Shown here: in pieces, positions 1-8,255 of the stretch | Position numbering within the stretch: the first letter of the stretch is position 1 | Layout of the letters: each line of letters opens with the position of its first letter | NCBI RefSeq assembly: GCF_959029255.1 | Contig: NZ_CAUFUE010000006.1 | Location: 1 to 64,000, forward strand | Source of the DNA: an uncultured Bacteroides sp. | GTDB taxonomy: Bacteria; Bacteroidota; Bacteroidia; Bacteroidales; Bacteroidaceae | Reading direction: 5' to 3' | DNA length: 64,000 nt | The notes under the pieces: generated by a model | The model's input: the letters and a program-made list of their open reading frames with translations, nothing else | Told to the model about the DNA's origin: nothing | Databases searched by the model: none | Made by a program: the position numbers and the translations under genes

Positions 1-218
1 TAACTTAGTGTCGAGGAGTTCTTGCCGCAGGGACTCCAATAGGTAGATGTATTTAAATCAGTAAATCCACCGGGACGTTTCCAAAAGATATCATATACTT
101 TAGACACATAGCTTGAATAAGCAGGAAAAGACAATCTGCCGTTTTGAGCGCAAGCAGGTTCTGCTATACTGACAAACAGTAACAGAAGTACTATTTTCAA
201 TAATTTACCAATATCCAT
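1..218 (-). CDS. Secreted protein, N-terminal part only (cut by window edge)
   Basis: An open frame runs off the left edge of the window. It starts with a typical signal peptide (MDIGKLLKIVLLLLF, ending near ACAQ) and continues for about 50 residues with no recognised domain. An in-frame ATG at 224 could be used instead of the one at 218. The start overlaps the stop of the upstream papain-like lipoprotein gene by 14 to 20 bases, so the two are probably translated together. I do not recognise the family and cannot assign a function from this fragment. Confidence 0.6.
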   Translation of the reverse strand, partial: MDIGKLLKIVLLLLFVSIAEPACAQNGRLSFPAYSSYVSKVYDIFWKRPGGFTDLNTSTYWSPCGKNSSTLS

Positions 219-972
219 ATACATTATAAACTAACATTATATCTGTTACAAAACCTGTAGCAACGATTCCTCCTTGTTGATAATCCATATATACAATAAT
301 TCCATCTTGTATTGACAATAAATTGACTGCATGTCCCCCATCTCCTGATCTAAGTATAGCAATAATACTTTCTGCACCACTATTCCCAATATGAGTTCCA
401 TCCACAGGAATAGGAACCTCATGCCCATCAAAGTAATGATCAAAAACAGATACAACTTCATTAAAAGGCACTCCATCATTACCGTATTGACTCTCCACCC
501 ACGCTGAAACAGATCCATCAATTACGGCTCCCATTGCCATTAGCGTCCCCGTGATTGTTTGAGCTACACAATCACTTTCAGACCATTCATCTGTAAATTC
601 CCCATCCCATCTTGTTTGTGGCTTCACTAACTTTATTTTACTTTTTTTTATATCTTGATTTGTTTTATCTACCCCATCCACAAATAGTGAAAAAAGTTCA
701 TCAGACACATTTATTTGTTCGGCAGATTTTTGTTTGATATAAAACAAACCATCCCTAACCTCAATATTAATTCTTTTAGCAGCTTCCTTTATAGCCCTCC
801 AATCTATTTTCGACAAATTAAGTAAATCTGCATTAGAAGTAATAGACAAAAAAGATAAACTTTCTACAGATGCATTAGGCACTTCTTCATCTTGTTGGCA
901 TCCTACAATCCAAAAACAAATAGAACACAAAAGTGTAGCAATAATAATATAAGTATTTCTAAATCTTTTCAT
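205..972 (-). CDS. Papain/C39-like lipoprotein (putative cysteine peptidase fold)
   Basis: A 255-residue protein with a lipoprotein signal; the lipobox cysteine is residue 25 (WIVGC). The C-terminal half carries a pattern typical of papain-like folds: Cys135 in SESDCVAQ at the start of a predicted helix, then His214 in GGHAVNLL and Asp230 in VYMDYQQGG. This resembles C39-like peptidase domains, but I infer the fold from spacing and local motif only. It lies downstream of the O-antigen-ligase-like gene on the same strand after a 130-base gap and overlaps the next secreted protein gene. The region is AT-rich compared with the PUL that follows. It could be a peptidase or an inactive binding relative. 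Confidence 0.6.
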   Translation of the reverse strand: MKRFRNTYIIIATLLCSICFWIVGCQQDEEVPNASVESLSFLSITSNADLLNLSKIDWRAIKEAAKRINIEVRDGLFYIKQKSAEQINVSDELFSLFVDGVDKTNQDIKKSKIKLVKPQTRWDGEFTDEWSESDCVAQTITGTLMAMGAVIDGSVSAWVESQYGNDGVPFNEVVSVFDHYFDGHEVPIPVDGTHIGNSGAESIIAILRSGDGGHAVNLLSIQDGIIVYMDYQQGGIVATGFVTDIMLVYNVYGYW

Positions 973-999
973 ATTTCACACAATTAATTTTAAAACATT

Positions 1000-1080
1000 T
1001 AGAGCATTAATTAAAAAATCAAGTAGGCATATAGGTATTACTATATCTTGAATGTGCTCTCATCCTTCCTACAAAAATGA
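1000..1080 (-). terminator. Hairpin and T-run between the ligase-like and papain-like genes
   Basis: Read on the minus strand, GTAGG and a later CCTAC enclose a smaller stem (ATATAG / CTATAT), followed by TTGATTTTTT. This looks like a weak terminator or attenuator after the O-antigen-ligase-like gene. No small open reading frame was found in the 130-base gap. Confidence 0.35.
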
Positions 1081-1102
1081 CATTTCTACATAATAATTTA
1101 AT

Positions 1103-2671
1103 TTAATAGTTAATATTTTTTGTAAGTTCGCATTTTGCTAAATACTTTATTTGCATTATTATCAATGAATTAACTTTAACAGGCTTTTGAACTATGGTTT
1201 GTGCAATAGAACGTACTTTAAATGTATTCTTGCATTCTTTGTATAATTCAAGAAGTGAAAATAGAGGGGTAAATCGACACGGGCACATAAAAGAAGCATT
1301 TACATAAAATTTTTCGGCCATTTCATAATTATATTTTGATTTATAAATATCTCCTATCAATAACTCTAAACTATAATCTGCCCAATAAAGTCTACATCGG
1401 GAAGCTATTTGCAAACTTTCATCTATCAATCCTTCATTATATAGTAGTATTGCGTAACTATACAAAAAATATACATTATCTTTTAAGTTCAAATATAATA
1501 GCTTATATTTTTCAAGTTTCTCACAATCTTTTTTTTGATAAGCTAATTCATTCCAATTAATTTCAACACTCAAACGCTGTTGGATTTCGCAGACAATTAT
1601 ACCACATAAAAATAAAAAGATTATGGATACTAATTTTACAATTCGAACAGACTTCTTTACAATATACACATTACTTATAAGAATATATATATCTAGAAAT
1701 GTAATTATCCAAGTAAATGGGTATCTATAAGGATAAGAAAACATAGAAAATATCCCTATAGAAACCAAAGATATTAATGCAATCAAACTATTTTGGCTTG
1801 GCTTTTTGAAGTAACAGTGTACAAGAAAAATAGTTAATACCACTAATACTATCAGTCCTATTATCCCCCAATTTAATATCACCATTACATATTCATTAAA
1901 GGGATGTGAAACACTATCAGCTAACATTGCAAAATTACAATCAGGATATTTTCTTAGATAATCAGCTTGATAATCCATATAATGCGCTTGAAATCCATCT
2001 ATACCATAACCATATATAGGAGAATCTTTAAACATTTCCCATGAGCATCTCCAAATTAATATCCTACCATTTGCCGAATCCTGCTTAAAATAATAACTTC
2101 CTAGTAGTAACAAGAAAAAGAATGTAACAATAAACTTTTTAAATTTAGAATTAAAAAAATTACTACGATACATAAATATACATATCACTAATGTAGTACA
2201 TACTATCCCTGTACGCGAGTTTGTTACTATAATACTTAAAAAAACAATAATGACAAGTACACATACACTTATTAACAATACACGCTTTTTCATGTACGAC
2301 ATAATAAATGGAAGGCCACAACAAAGGCATGAAGCAAAACCTGCCGTATTATCAAAACTTCCCCAAATAGTATTACAGGTTCCATAAAAGGATGATGGTA
2401 ATAATTGAAAATACTGCATTAATCCCCACAATGCTTGAAAAAAAACGGAAATAGAAATAATAAAAGCTAATAAATCAAAGTTTACAGAAATATCATTATA
2501 AATTATTTTCTTCACCAAAAGTACTGGTATACATATTAATAATATGTTGAACATATAGTACCATTTAGGAAGTATAAAGTGATCTATTGTATTTTGTGAA
2601 TAAGAATAGATACTCACAATACATAATAAGCAGAATAATAGATGTTCTATTTTACAAATTTGTCTCATCAA
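1103..2671 (-). CDS. O-antigen ligase / Wzy_C-like membrane protein with C-terminal helical-repeat tail
   Basis: A 522-residue polytopic membrane protein. About ten hydrophobic segments fill residues 1-360. The central loop holds features of the O-antigen ligase/Wzy_C family: a conserved NSRTG stretch, GRILIWRCSW, and SHPFNEYV just before a membrane segment. The last 150 residues are soluble and rich in Tyr, Leu and Ala helices that resemble TPR repeats. Members of this family transfer lipid-linked glycans to lipid A or to proteins at the periplasmic face. No glycan biosynthesis genes are near, so the acceptor is unknown. It starts 9 bases after the transglutaminase-like lipoprotein gene, so the two form an operon. 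Confidence 0.7.
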   Translation of the reverse strand: MMRQICKIEHLLFCLLCIVSIYSYSQNTIDHFILPKWYYMFNILLICIPVLLVKKIIYNDISVNFDLLAFIISISVFFQALWGLMQYFQLLPSSFYGTCNTIWGSFDNTAGFASCLCCGLPFIMSYMKKRVLLISVCVLVIIVFLSIIVTNSRTGIVCTTLVICIFMYRSNFFNSKFKKFIVTFFFLLLLGSYYFKQDSANGRILIWRCSWEMFKDSPIYGYGIDGFQAHYMDYQADYLRKYPDCNFAMLADSVSHPFNEYVMVILNWGIIGLIVLVVLTIFLVHCYFKKPSQNSLIALISLVSIGIFSMFSYPYRYPFTWIITFLDIYILISNVYIVKKSVRIVKLVSIIFLFLCGIIVCEIQQRLSVEINWNELAYQKKDCEKLEKYKLLYLNLKDNVYFLYSYAILLYNEGLIDESLQIASRCRLYWADYSLELLIGDIYKSKYNYEMAEKFYVNASFMCPCRFTPLFSLLELYKECKNTFKVRSIAQTIVQKPVKVNSLIIMQIKYLAKCELTKNINY

Positions 2672-2680
2672 TATTAGATA

Positions 2681-4156
2681 TTAATATTTGTATACAGAAT
2701 CCTCTCGTATTAAATAAATACGCTGTTGCCAATTTAGCCAACGAGTTCCCATAATCATTAATGCGTTATTTGGAAATCGGCATATCAATGTAGTATCAGT
2801 CTCTGCTATAGTTGGTACCTTCTGGAATAAATGGAGTTCCATATTCCAATATCCTCCCCAATGACGAAAACCTCTATAAAAAGATGGTTTACGCAATATT
2901 ACTTTTTTTGAGCAGACTGTATCGGAAGAAAAATAAGATATGTTTCCTTTCATATCCGTATAGAAAGGATCTGTTACATAATTTAAAATTCCATTTCGAG
3001 CTATAGCTATTCTGAAAACATTATCTCCTACTACATTTTCTATCTTGTAATAACCATCACTATATTCTCCTAAAGCGACTTCTTTCCATCCTCCCATATT
3101 ATAAGCACATAAATATGCAATATGTCTCTTATTAACAGATACCCCATCTGCTTTTACAAAGACCGTAACCACAGGAGCACCATATTCTTCTGTAACATCT
3201 TTATAAAATTTATTTTTAAGAAAAGTAATCATTCCATCATTTGGGCACTCAGATATTTGAGAAGTAGGTTCATAAGTCAAACGATAAACCTTAGCCGGCA
3301 ACATTGCTCCTTTTGTCAAACGTTCAGAATAATCTTTAATTAAAGTTTCTGCAGGGGCAAAAGGATGCCAATCCCCATTTTCGTCTAACACAACACACCA
3401 CGAATGCCCATAACCAGCCTTTGTCCAAACAGTAACATCCTCTGACACAGGAATACCAAGTGCCCTCATTAAAAAAGTAACATAAGAAGATATAGCGTCA
3501 CAATTACCACTTAACGATGAATCTACTTGAGAGATTGTAAGATGCACAGGTAAAGTACCAACAAATGAGAGTTTCCCAATCAAAAGATTATTTATTGCAT
3601 CACAAGCTTCTAAAGAAGTAGTTACTGATAGAGCTTCTAAATACGGAATATATTGTTCCATCAATTTTCGTCTAAGATTAGATATTGGATGTTCTCCAGA
3701 ACGATATGGTAGAATATAATGACAGAAATCATTAAAAGAAAGTTTATTAGCCCATGGTTTTTGCCATACGAGAAAAGCCAAATCTATATTTTCAATTAGA
3801 AAATCAGCCTTGACGGTTTCAATATCTTTAGAGACTATAGTACGTATCGTATAATTTTCTTTTTTTAACGAATCAAGTATTATATTTATTTTTCTATTGC
3901 TAACAGATAATTCATAAGGAATATTATTAGGAGAATATAAAATATCATGATATGAATTATGATATAACATATTACATATTAAAAAACGAGCAGCTTGTCT
4001 TTTCTCCTTATCAGATTTATAGTACTCCAATACTTTTTCTAATTCTTTTCTATTATTTCCAGAAAATTCTAATGCTTTTTCTAACTCGATGTCAACATGA
4101 CATGAACAAAAGAAAAGTATATAAAAAACAACTAAACTATATTTTACGAATTTCAT
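2681..4156 (-). CDS. Transglutaminase-like lipoprotein
   Basis: A 491-residue lipoprotein (cysteines 17 and 19 in the lipobox region FFCSC). The middle holds a transglutaminase/peptidase-like core: Cys219 in LSGNCDAISS, His251 in GYGHSWCVV and an Asp near 262 in GDWHPFAP, in the order and spacing of a Cys-His-Asp triad. The N-terminal 200 residues are helical. The C-terminal 200 residues look like beta-rich domains of unknown role. Family members act as cysteine peptidases, amidases or cross-linkers. It is the first gene of the leftward AT-rich operon and has its own candidate promoter upstream, so it is probably not part of PUL1. Confidence 0.7.
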   Translation of the reverse strand: MKFVKYSLVVFYILFFCSCHVDIELEKALEFSGNNRKELEKVLEYYKSDKEKRQAARFLICNMLYHNSYHDILYSPNNIPYELSVSNRKINIILDSLKKENYTIRTIVSKDIETVKADFLIENIDLAFLVWQKPWANKLSFNDFCHYILPYRSGEHPISNLRRKLMEQYIPYLEALSVTTSLEACDAINNLLIGKLSFVGTLPVHLTISQVDSSLSGNCDAISSYVTFLMRALGIPVSEDVTVWTKAGYGHSWCVVLDENGDWHPFAPAETLIKDYSERLTKGAMLPAKVYRLTYEPTSQISECPNDGMITFLKNKFYKDVTEEYGAPVVTVFVKADGVSVNKRHIAYLCAYNMGGWKEVALGEYSDGYYKIENVVGDNVFRIAIARNGILNYVTDPFYTDMKGNISYFSSDTVCSKKVILRKPSFYRGFRHWGGYWNMELHLFQKVPTIAETDTTLICRFPNNALMIMGTRWLNWQQRIYLIREDSVYKY

Positions 4157-4307
4157 TAGTTAAATTATTAGCATTTTATTATGAGTTAAAAGAGCTATTC
4201 AGAATTATAAGAAATGTCAAACATTGTGCAAGGGTAGTTGAGTCAAATAGATTCCCTAAGTTAATTTACTGATAATAAACAATATCATTTCTTTGTTCTT
4301 TACAAAT

Positions 4308-4341
4308 CAAAAATACACATATTTATTGCCAGTGATTCAAA
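4308..4341 (-). promoter_or_regulatory. Candidate promoter for the leftward lipoprotein operon
   Basis: On the minus strand a TATTTTTG box (4315 down to 4308) matches the Bacteroides -7 consensus TAnnTTTG. A TTTG lies 22 bases upstream, one base beyond the usual 19-21 spacing. It sits about 150 bases before the transglutaminase-like gene. Confidence 0.4.
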
Positions 4342-4380
4342 ATTTTGACACGAATACCTATAAATGCATCATCAATATAA

Positions 4381-5634
4381 TTACCTCCTATTTTTCATAT
4401 TATTATACCTCAATAGCGCTTCCAAATAATAATAATCCGCATATACCAATGGAACATCTATCTCACTTGAGTGCGGGATGCTTCCTACACTGTGCATCAA
4501 AACAAAGTTGCAATTTGCGCCCTTCTCTGCCAAGTATGCCGGAGAAGACAAACTTTTCAATATATGTTCAGCGGCTTGTTCGTACTTTTCTCCGTTGTCC
4601 ACATAATCTGCCAATTCCAAGAATGCGGAAGCTGCAATTGCTGCTGCGGATGCATCGCGAGGAATCTCCTTGAAAGCCTGTGGGTCGTAATTCCAATCGG
4701 GCACATAGCCATCTTGACCGGCATTGAAATCCCAATACGGTACTCCGTCTTCGGGTAAATTCGGATGGTTCAGCCAAAAGTCGGCAGCCTGTATCGCCAT
4801 ATTCAGGAAATCATGCCTACGGGTTTCACGATAAGCCATTGTATAGCCATAAATAGCCCACGCCTGTCCACGCGCCCATGTTGAGTTATCGGAAAATCCC
4901 TGACAGGTAGCCTGATGAAGCACCTTACCGGTCGTTTCATCATAATTAACCACATGGTAAGTACTGTAGTCTTTACGAAAATGGTTAAGGGCTGTCGTTT
5001 CGGCATGCTTGTTGGCAATCTTGGCATAGATTGAATCACCGGTTACCTTAGAAGCGAAATAGAGTAACTCCAGGTTCATCATATTGTCTATAATCACCGG
5101 GAAAAACCATTCATCCTTTCCATTCCAGGCTTTCCGGTAATTCCACGACTCGATACAACCTATCTTTTCATTGAAACGGGTACACAATGAGCGGGCGGAT
5201 TCTAACAAAATCTCTTTGTATTCCTCATTGCCTGTCAGCCTGTAACCATTTCCAAAGCTACAATACATTAAAAAGCCTATATCATGATGATTGGTTTGTG
5301 TCTTCAAGGATTCAAGCGCTTCCGTCCATTTCACGGCGGCATCCTTCCATTTTTTATCACCCTTATATTCATACATATACCATAGACATCCCGGATAGAA
5401 ACCTTCGGTCCAATCGTTCTTATGGGTAACCCTCAAGTTTCCATTAACATCTATTGTACGGGGATATCCGGTAGGTTCGGGAAGTTCACTCAATTGTGCG
5501 GAAAACTGTTGCTCCGCCCTTGCAAAACCATTCACTGCGAAATCGGCTTCTTGCTTGTTTCCCTTACACGAGAAAAGGAATATCCCCAAACCTATAATGC
5601 TTATTAATCTTATGTTCATAATTTCTTTCATCAT
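4381..5634 (-). CDS. GH88 unsaturated glucuronyl hydrolase, lipoprotein
   Basis: A 417-residue lipoprotein (lipobox Cys23). It is expected to remove the 4,5-unsaturated uronic acid left at the non-reducing end by polysaccharide lyases. GH88 signatures are visible: Asp118 in NHHDIGF and Asp183 in IIDNMMNL match the two conserved catalytic aspartates, and DNSTWARGQAWAIYG around 249-263 is the most recognisable family block. Length fits the family (about 380-420). The ATG at 5619 is an alternative start giving a shorter signal peptide. Its first codons overlap the GH16 stop by 4 bases. It is the last gene of PUL1, which itself contains no lyase; the nearest lyase is at 22.6-24.6 kb. Confidence 0.88.
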   Translation of the reverse strand: MMKEIMNIRLISIIGLGIFLFSCKGNKQEADFAVNGFARAEQQFSAQLSELPEPTGYPRTIDVNGNLRVTHKNDWTEGFYPGCLWYMYEYKGDKKWKDAAVKWTEALESLKTQTNHHDIGFLMYCSFGNGYRLTGNEEYKEILLESARSLCTRFNEKIGCIESWNYRKAWNGKDEWFFPVIIDNMMNLELLYFASKVTGDSIYAKIANKHAETTALNHFRKDYSTYHVVNYDETTGKVLHQATCQGFSDNSTWARGQAWAIYGYTMAYRETRRHDFLNMAIQAADFWLNHPNLPEDGVPYWDFNAGQDGYVPDWNYDPQAFKEIPRDASAAAIAASAFLELADYVDNGEKYEQAAEHILKSLSSPAYLAEKGANCNFVLMHSVGSIPHSSEIDVPLVYADYYYLEALLRYNNMKNRR

Positions 5635-6497
5635 TTATCATTAGTCCATACCCGAACATAATCAAAACGGGCTTCACTTAACGAAGAGTCAGCAGGCTTT
5701 CCTTTAAAGTCACCCTGACCGCTGAAAGTTGCCACTGTGGACAAATAAAGAAATTCTTCCACGCGAGGAACCCACTTCTCATCAAACTCAGCCATAAATT
5801 CCCCGTCATAGTAAATCTTTACACTATTCTCATTCCACAAAACGCCCCACACATGATATCCTTCGAACACACCGGGGGTGGCATAACGAAAATTCTTCTC
5901 TTGATGGTCGGCACCATAACCGTCTATATGGATGGTAGAAATCACCTCATCTGCCAGATATGCGGACTCGAAGACATCAATTTCAGCACCGTCATTACCT
6001 GTACCATCGACTTTACTCATTGAATTACTCTGCAACCAAAAGGCAGTCAGCGCCGCCGAATTCATATCCGCCAGTTTAATCCGTGCTTCCGCATAACCAT
6101 ATTTCATGTAATACTTTCCATTGGAATAGACAGAACTGCAATGCATCACATCGTCGCCCACCTTTGTCACTTTCAAAACCAAGTCTCCATCAGCCTCGAC
6201 AACATTTTCCGGCTTGAAAAACCATTCCTTAATTCCCAAGTCGGGGCGTGCACCTCTCGATTCGTCCTTAATTACCCATTTATTGAAATTGACTCTGCCG
6301 TCATTGAACTCATCGCTGAAAGCCAACTTCCATCCCTTGCCGATAAGAGTATTGACGGGAAGAACATCCGAAGGCGTATCCACATCTACCCAAGGGGAAG
6401 TAACCGGCGTTTCCTGCCCGTGAGTGTCGTTTCCACAAGATATAATTATACAACATCCCATGAGGAGTGTACTCCAAAATAATTTCATAAGCAACAA
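5631..6497 (-). CDS. GH16 family endo-glycanase, lipoprotein
   Basis: A 288-residue lipoprotein (lipobox Cys21 in IIISCGND; a second ATG at 6488 is possible). It is a single GH16 jelly-roll domain. The catalytic ExDxxE motif is present as GAEIDVFES, with Glu172 the expected nucleophile, Asp174, and Glu177 the acid/base. Family members cut beta-1,3 or beta-1,4 linkages in laminarin, agar, porphyran, mixed-linkage glucan or mucin O-glycans; the subfamily cannot be told from reading. A lipid anchor suggests surface action on long chains before SusC/D import. It overlaps GH88 by 4 bases and lies 71 bases after susD, beyond a terminator-like hairpin. Confidence 0.88.
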   Translation of the reverse strand: MLLMKLFWSTLLMGCCIIISCGNDTHGQETPVTSPWVDVDTPSDVLPVNTLIGKGWKLAFSDEFNDGRVNFNKWVIKDESRGARPDLGIKEWFFKPENVVEADGDLVLKVTKVGDDVMHCSSVYSNGKYYMKYGYAEARIKLADMNSAALTAFWLQSNSMSKVDGTGNDGAEIDVFESAYLADEVISTIHIDGYGADHQEKNFRYATPGVFEGYHVWGVLWNENSVKIYYDGEFMAEFDEKWVPRVEEFLYLSTVATFSGQGDFKGKPADSSLSEARFDYVRVWTNDK

Positions 6498-6510
6498 TCA
6501 AATTAAGTTA

Positions 6511-6549
6511 TAAAAAAGCCACACCGGAACAGCTAATTGCCGGTGTGGC
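6511..6549 (-). terminator. Intra-PUL terminator between susD and the GH16 gene
   Basis: A perfect 10-base stem (GCCACACCGG at 6518-6527, CCGGTGTGGC at 6540-6549) is followed on the minus strand by TTTTTTA. This is a good intrinsic terminator in the PUL1 transcription direction. It probably lowers transcription of the two enzyme genes relative to susC/susD. Confidence 0.8.
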
Positions 6550-6568
6550 CATTTTCCATTCTACGTAT

Positions 6569-8251
6569 TTAATCCCAACCCGGATTTTGTTTCAGATTAT
6601 CATTCTTGAACAACTCTGTATTGGCAATCGGATAGAAGTATAATTTATCTTCTATGGTGCGGGAATCCAATGTTGTTTTCTTATAAGATATCGCATCACC
6701 GTTCTTTGTGATTTTTACAGCATAGATGTTCTTCGATTCATCCAATTCTTTCCAGCGGCGCAAGTCCCAGAAACGATGTCCTTCGAAAGCCAACTCTACA
6801 CGGCGTTCATTCTTCACACGTTTCAAGAAATCGGTTGCAGACAGGTTGCCCGGTAAAGCGGGCATCTTCACACCTGTTCGGCCACGCACTGCATTGACGG
6901 CATCCAATGCACTCATGGCACAATTGGCAGTCGTGCGGTTAATGTCCCCGTATGCGTTCACCATAGCCTCCGCATAGTTCAGCAACACTTCAGCATAGCG
7001 GAACAAAACCCAGTTATGATTGGTGTTTGCCGAAGCGGAACCGGCATCAAAAGTAATACTCTTGTCTACATACTTACGCAGATAATAACCGGTAGTGGTG
7101 GCATTTGTCAAAGGAAGCCCGTTGGCGCCGCCTTCCCATATCTCCACGGCTTTGGTTGAGGGCCATGCCATTCCGTTGTGAACAATCGTCAGATAGAAAC
7201 GCGGGTCTCTGTCTTTATAAGGGTCCTCACGCATGGCGGTATTGTTCCAGTCGAAAGCGGTACCATCCTTCATTTCAAAAGCGCTTGCCAGGTTTTCCGT
7301 AGGGCAAGTAGTGGTTTTTCCACCCTGAACCCCCATCGGGAAGTTGGCACTTTCAAAATTGGAACTGGTTCCCGTGGCACGTACCAGAATTACTTCTTTA
7401 CTATTGTAGTTCGTTGCTCCAAATACATTAGAGAAAGAGGCATCCAATGCAAGACCTAACTCGGAACTATTACCGATGATTTCGTATGCCGCCTCGGCGG
7501 CAGTCACCCATTTATTATTATCGTTGTTTGTGTTGTAAAGTGGACTGGCCGCATATAAGGCAGCACGCGCTTTCAGTGCCAAGGCAGTCGCCCTTGTAGC
7601 ATGTCCCTTTTCTGCTCCGGCAACGCTGGCATAACTGATTGGCAATTCGTAGGCAATGGCCTCACACTCTGAAATAATGAAATCAAGTATCTGCGAAGCT
7701 GTGGCAGGTTGAGTGGAATTAGCTTCTTCCATCGTCATAACTTTCGTTATTAAAGGTATGTTTTGATAGCGTCTCACCAACTCAAAATAGAAATAGGCAC
7801 GCAAAAAGCGCATTTCAGGTTCAAAGTACGAATACGTCTCAATCCAGTCTTCATAACTTTCGTTTTCTTTCCAAGAATCGAACGTCAGTCCCGTCAGGTT
7901 CTCCAAAAAGAAATTGGCGTCATGTATCCCATTATAGTAAGTACTGAACTTATCATCCACTGTATAATTAGCCGACCAAGTACCATTTACAAAACGCTGT
8001 ATATTAGAGGTTTCATAAATATGTATGGCATCATCTGTGGCTGCATCCATCATAGCACCATCAATGCTACAAAAGTCTGACGGCAAATAACTATAAACGT
8101 TCGTCACAAACTGCTTGACGCGGTTATAGCTACCTTGAATCTCCCCTAACGAATAGTAATCGGATTCGTTGACATCCATAAAGTTGCAGGAACTCAGCAA
8201 GCCGACAGAAAGGAGTATTGTAAAATATTTCTTTAGTTTCATACGATTCAT
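6569..8251 (-). CDS. SusD/RagB-family surface glycan-binding lipoprotein (second pair)
   Basis: A 560-residue SusD homologue with a lipoprotein signal (Cys22 in GLLSSCNFMDV). It has the usual layout: N-terminal tetratricopeptide-like helices, then the RagB/SusD C-terminal domain with AEVLLNYAEAMV near residue 425, RRVELAFEGHRFWDLRRWKE near 490 and the terminal QNPGWD. It should cap its SusC partner and bind oligosaccharide at the cell surface. It follows susC at 8256-11075 with a 4-base gap. ATG codons at residues 1 and 4 are both plausible starts. Confidence 0.93.
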   Translation of the reverse strand: MNRMKLKKYFTILLSVGLLSSCNFMDVNESDYYSLGEIQGSYNRVKQFVTNVYSYLPSDFCSIDGAMMDAATDDAIHIYETSNIQRFVNGTWSANYTVDDKFSTYYNGIHDANFFLENLTGLTFDSWKENESYEDWIETYSYFEPEMRFLRAYFYFELVRRYQNIPLITKVMTMEEANSTQPATASQILDFIISECEAIAYELPISYASVAGAEKGHATRATALALKARAALYAASPLYNTNNDNNKWVTAAEAAYEIIGNSSELGLALDASFSNVFGATNYNSKEVILVRATGTSSNFESANFPMGVQGGKTTTCPTENLASAFEMKDGTAFDWNNTAMREDPYKDRDPRFYLTIVHNGMAWPSTKAVEIWEGGANGLPLTNATTTGYYLRKYVDKSITFDAGSASANTNHNWVLFRYAEVLLNYAEAMVNAYGDINRTTANCAMSALDAVNAVRGRTGVKMPALPGNLSATDFLKRVKNERRVELAFEGHRFWDLRRWKELDESKNIYAVKITKNGDAISYKKTTLDSRTIEDKLYFYPIANTELFKNDNLKQNPGWD

Positions 8252-8255
8252 AATT

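Noticed and set aside
973..1102. Small peptide gene in the gap of the lipoprotein operon
   Set aside because: All short frames on the coding strand stop within a few codons.
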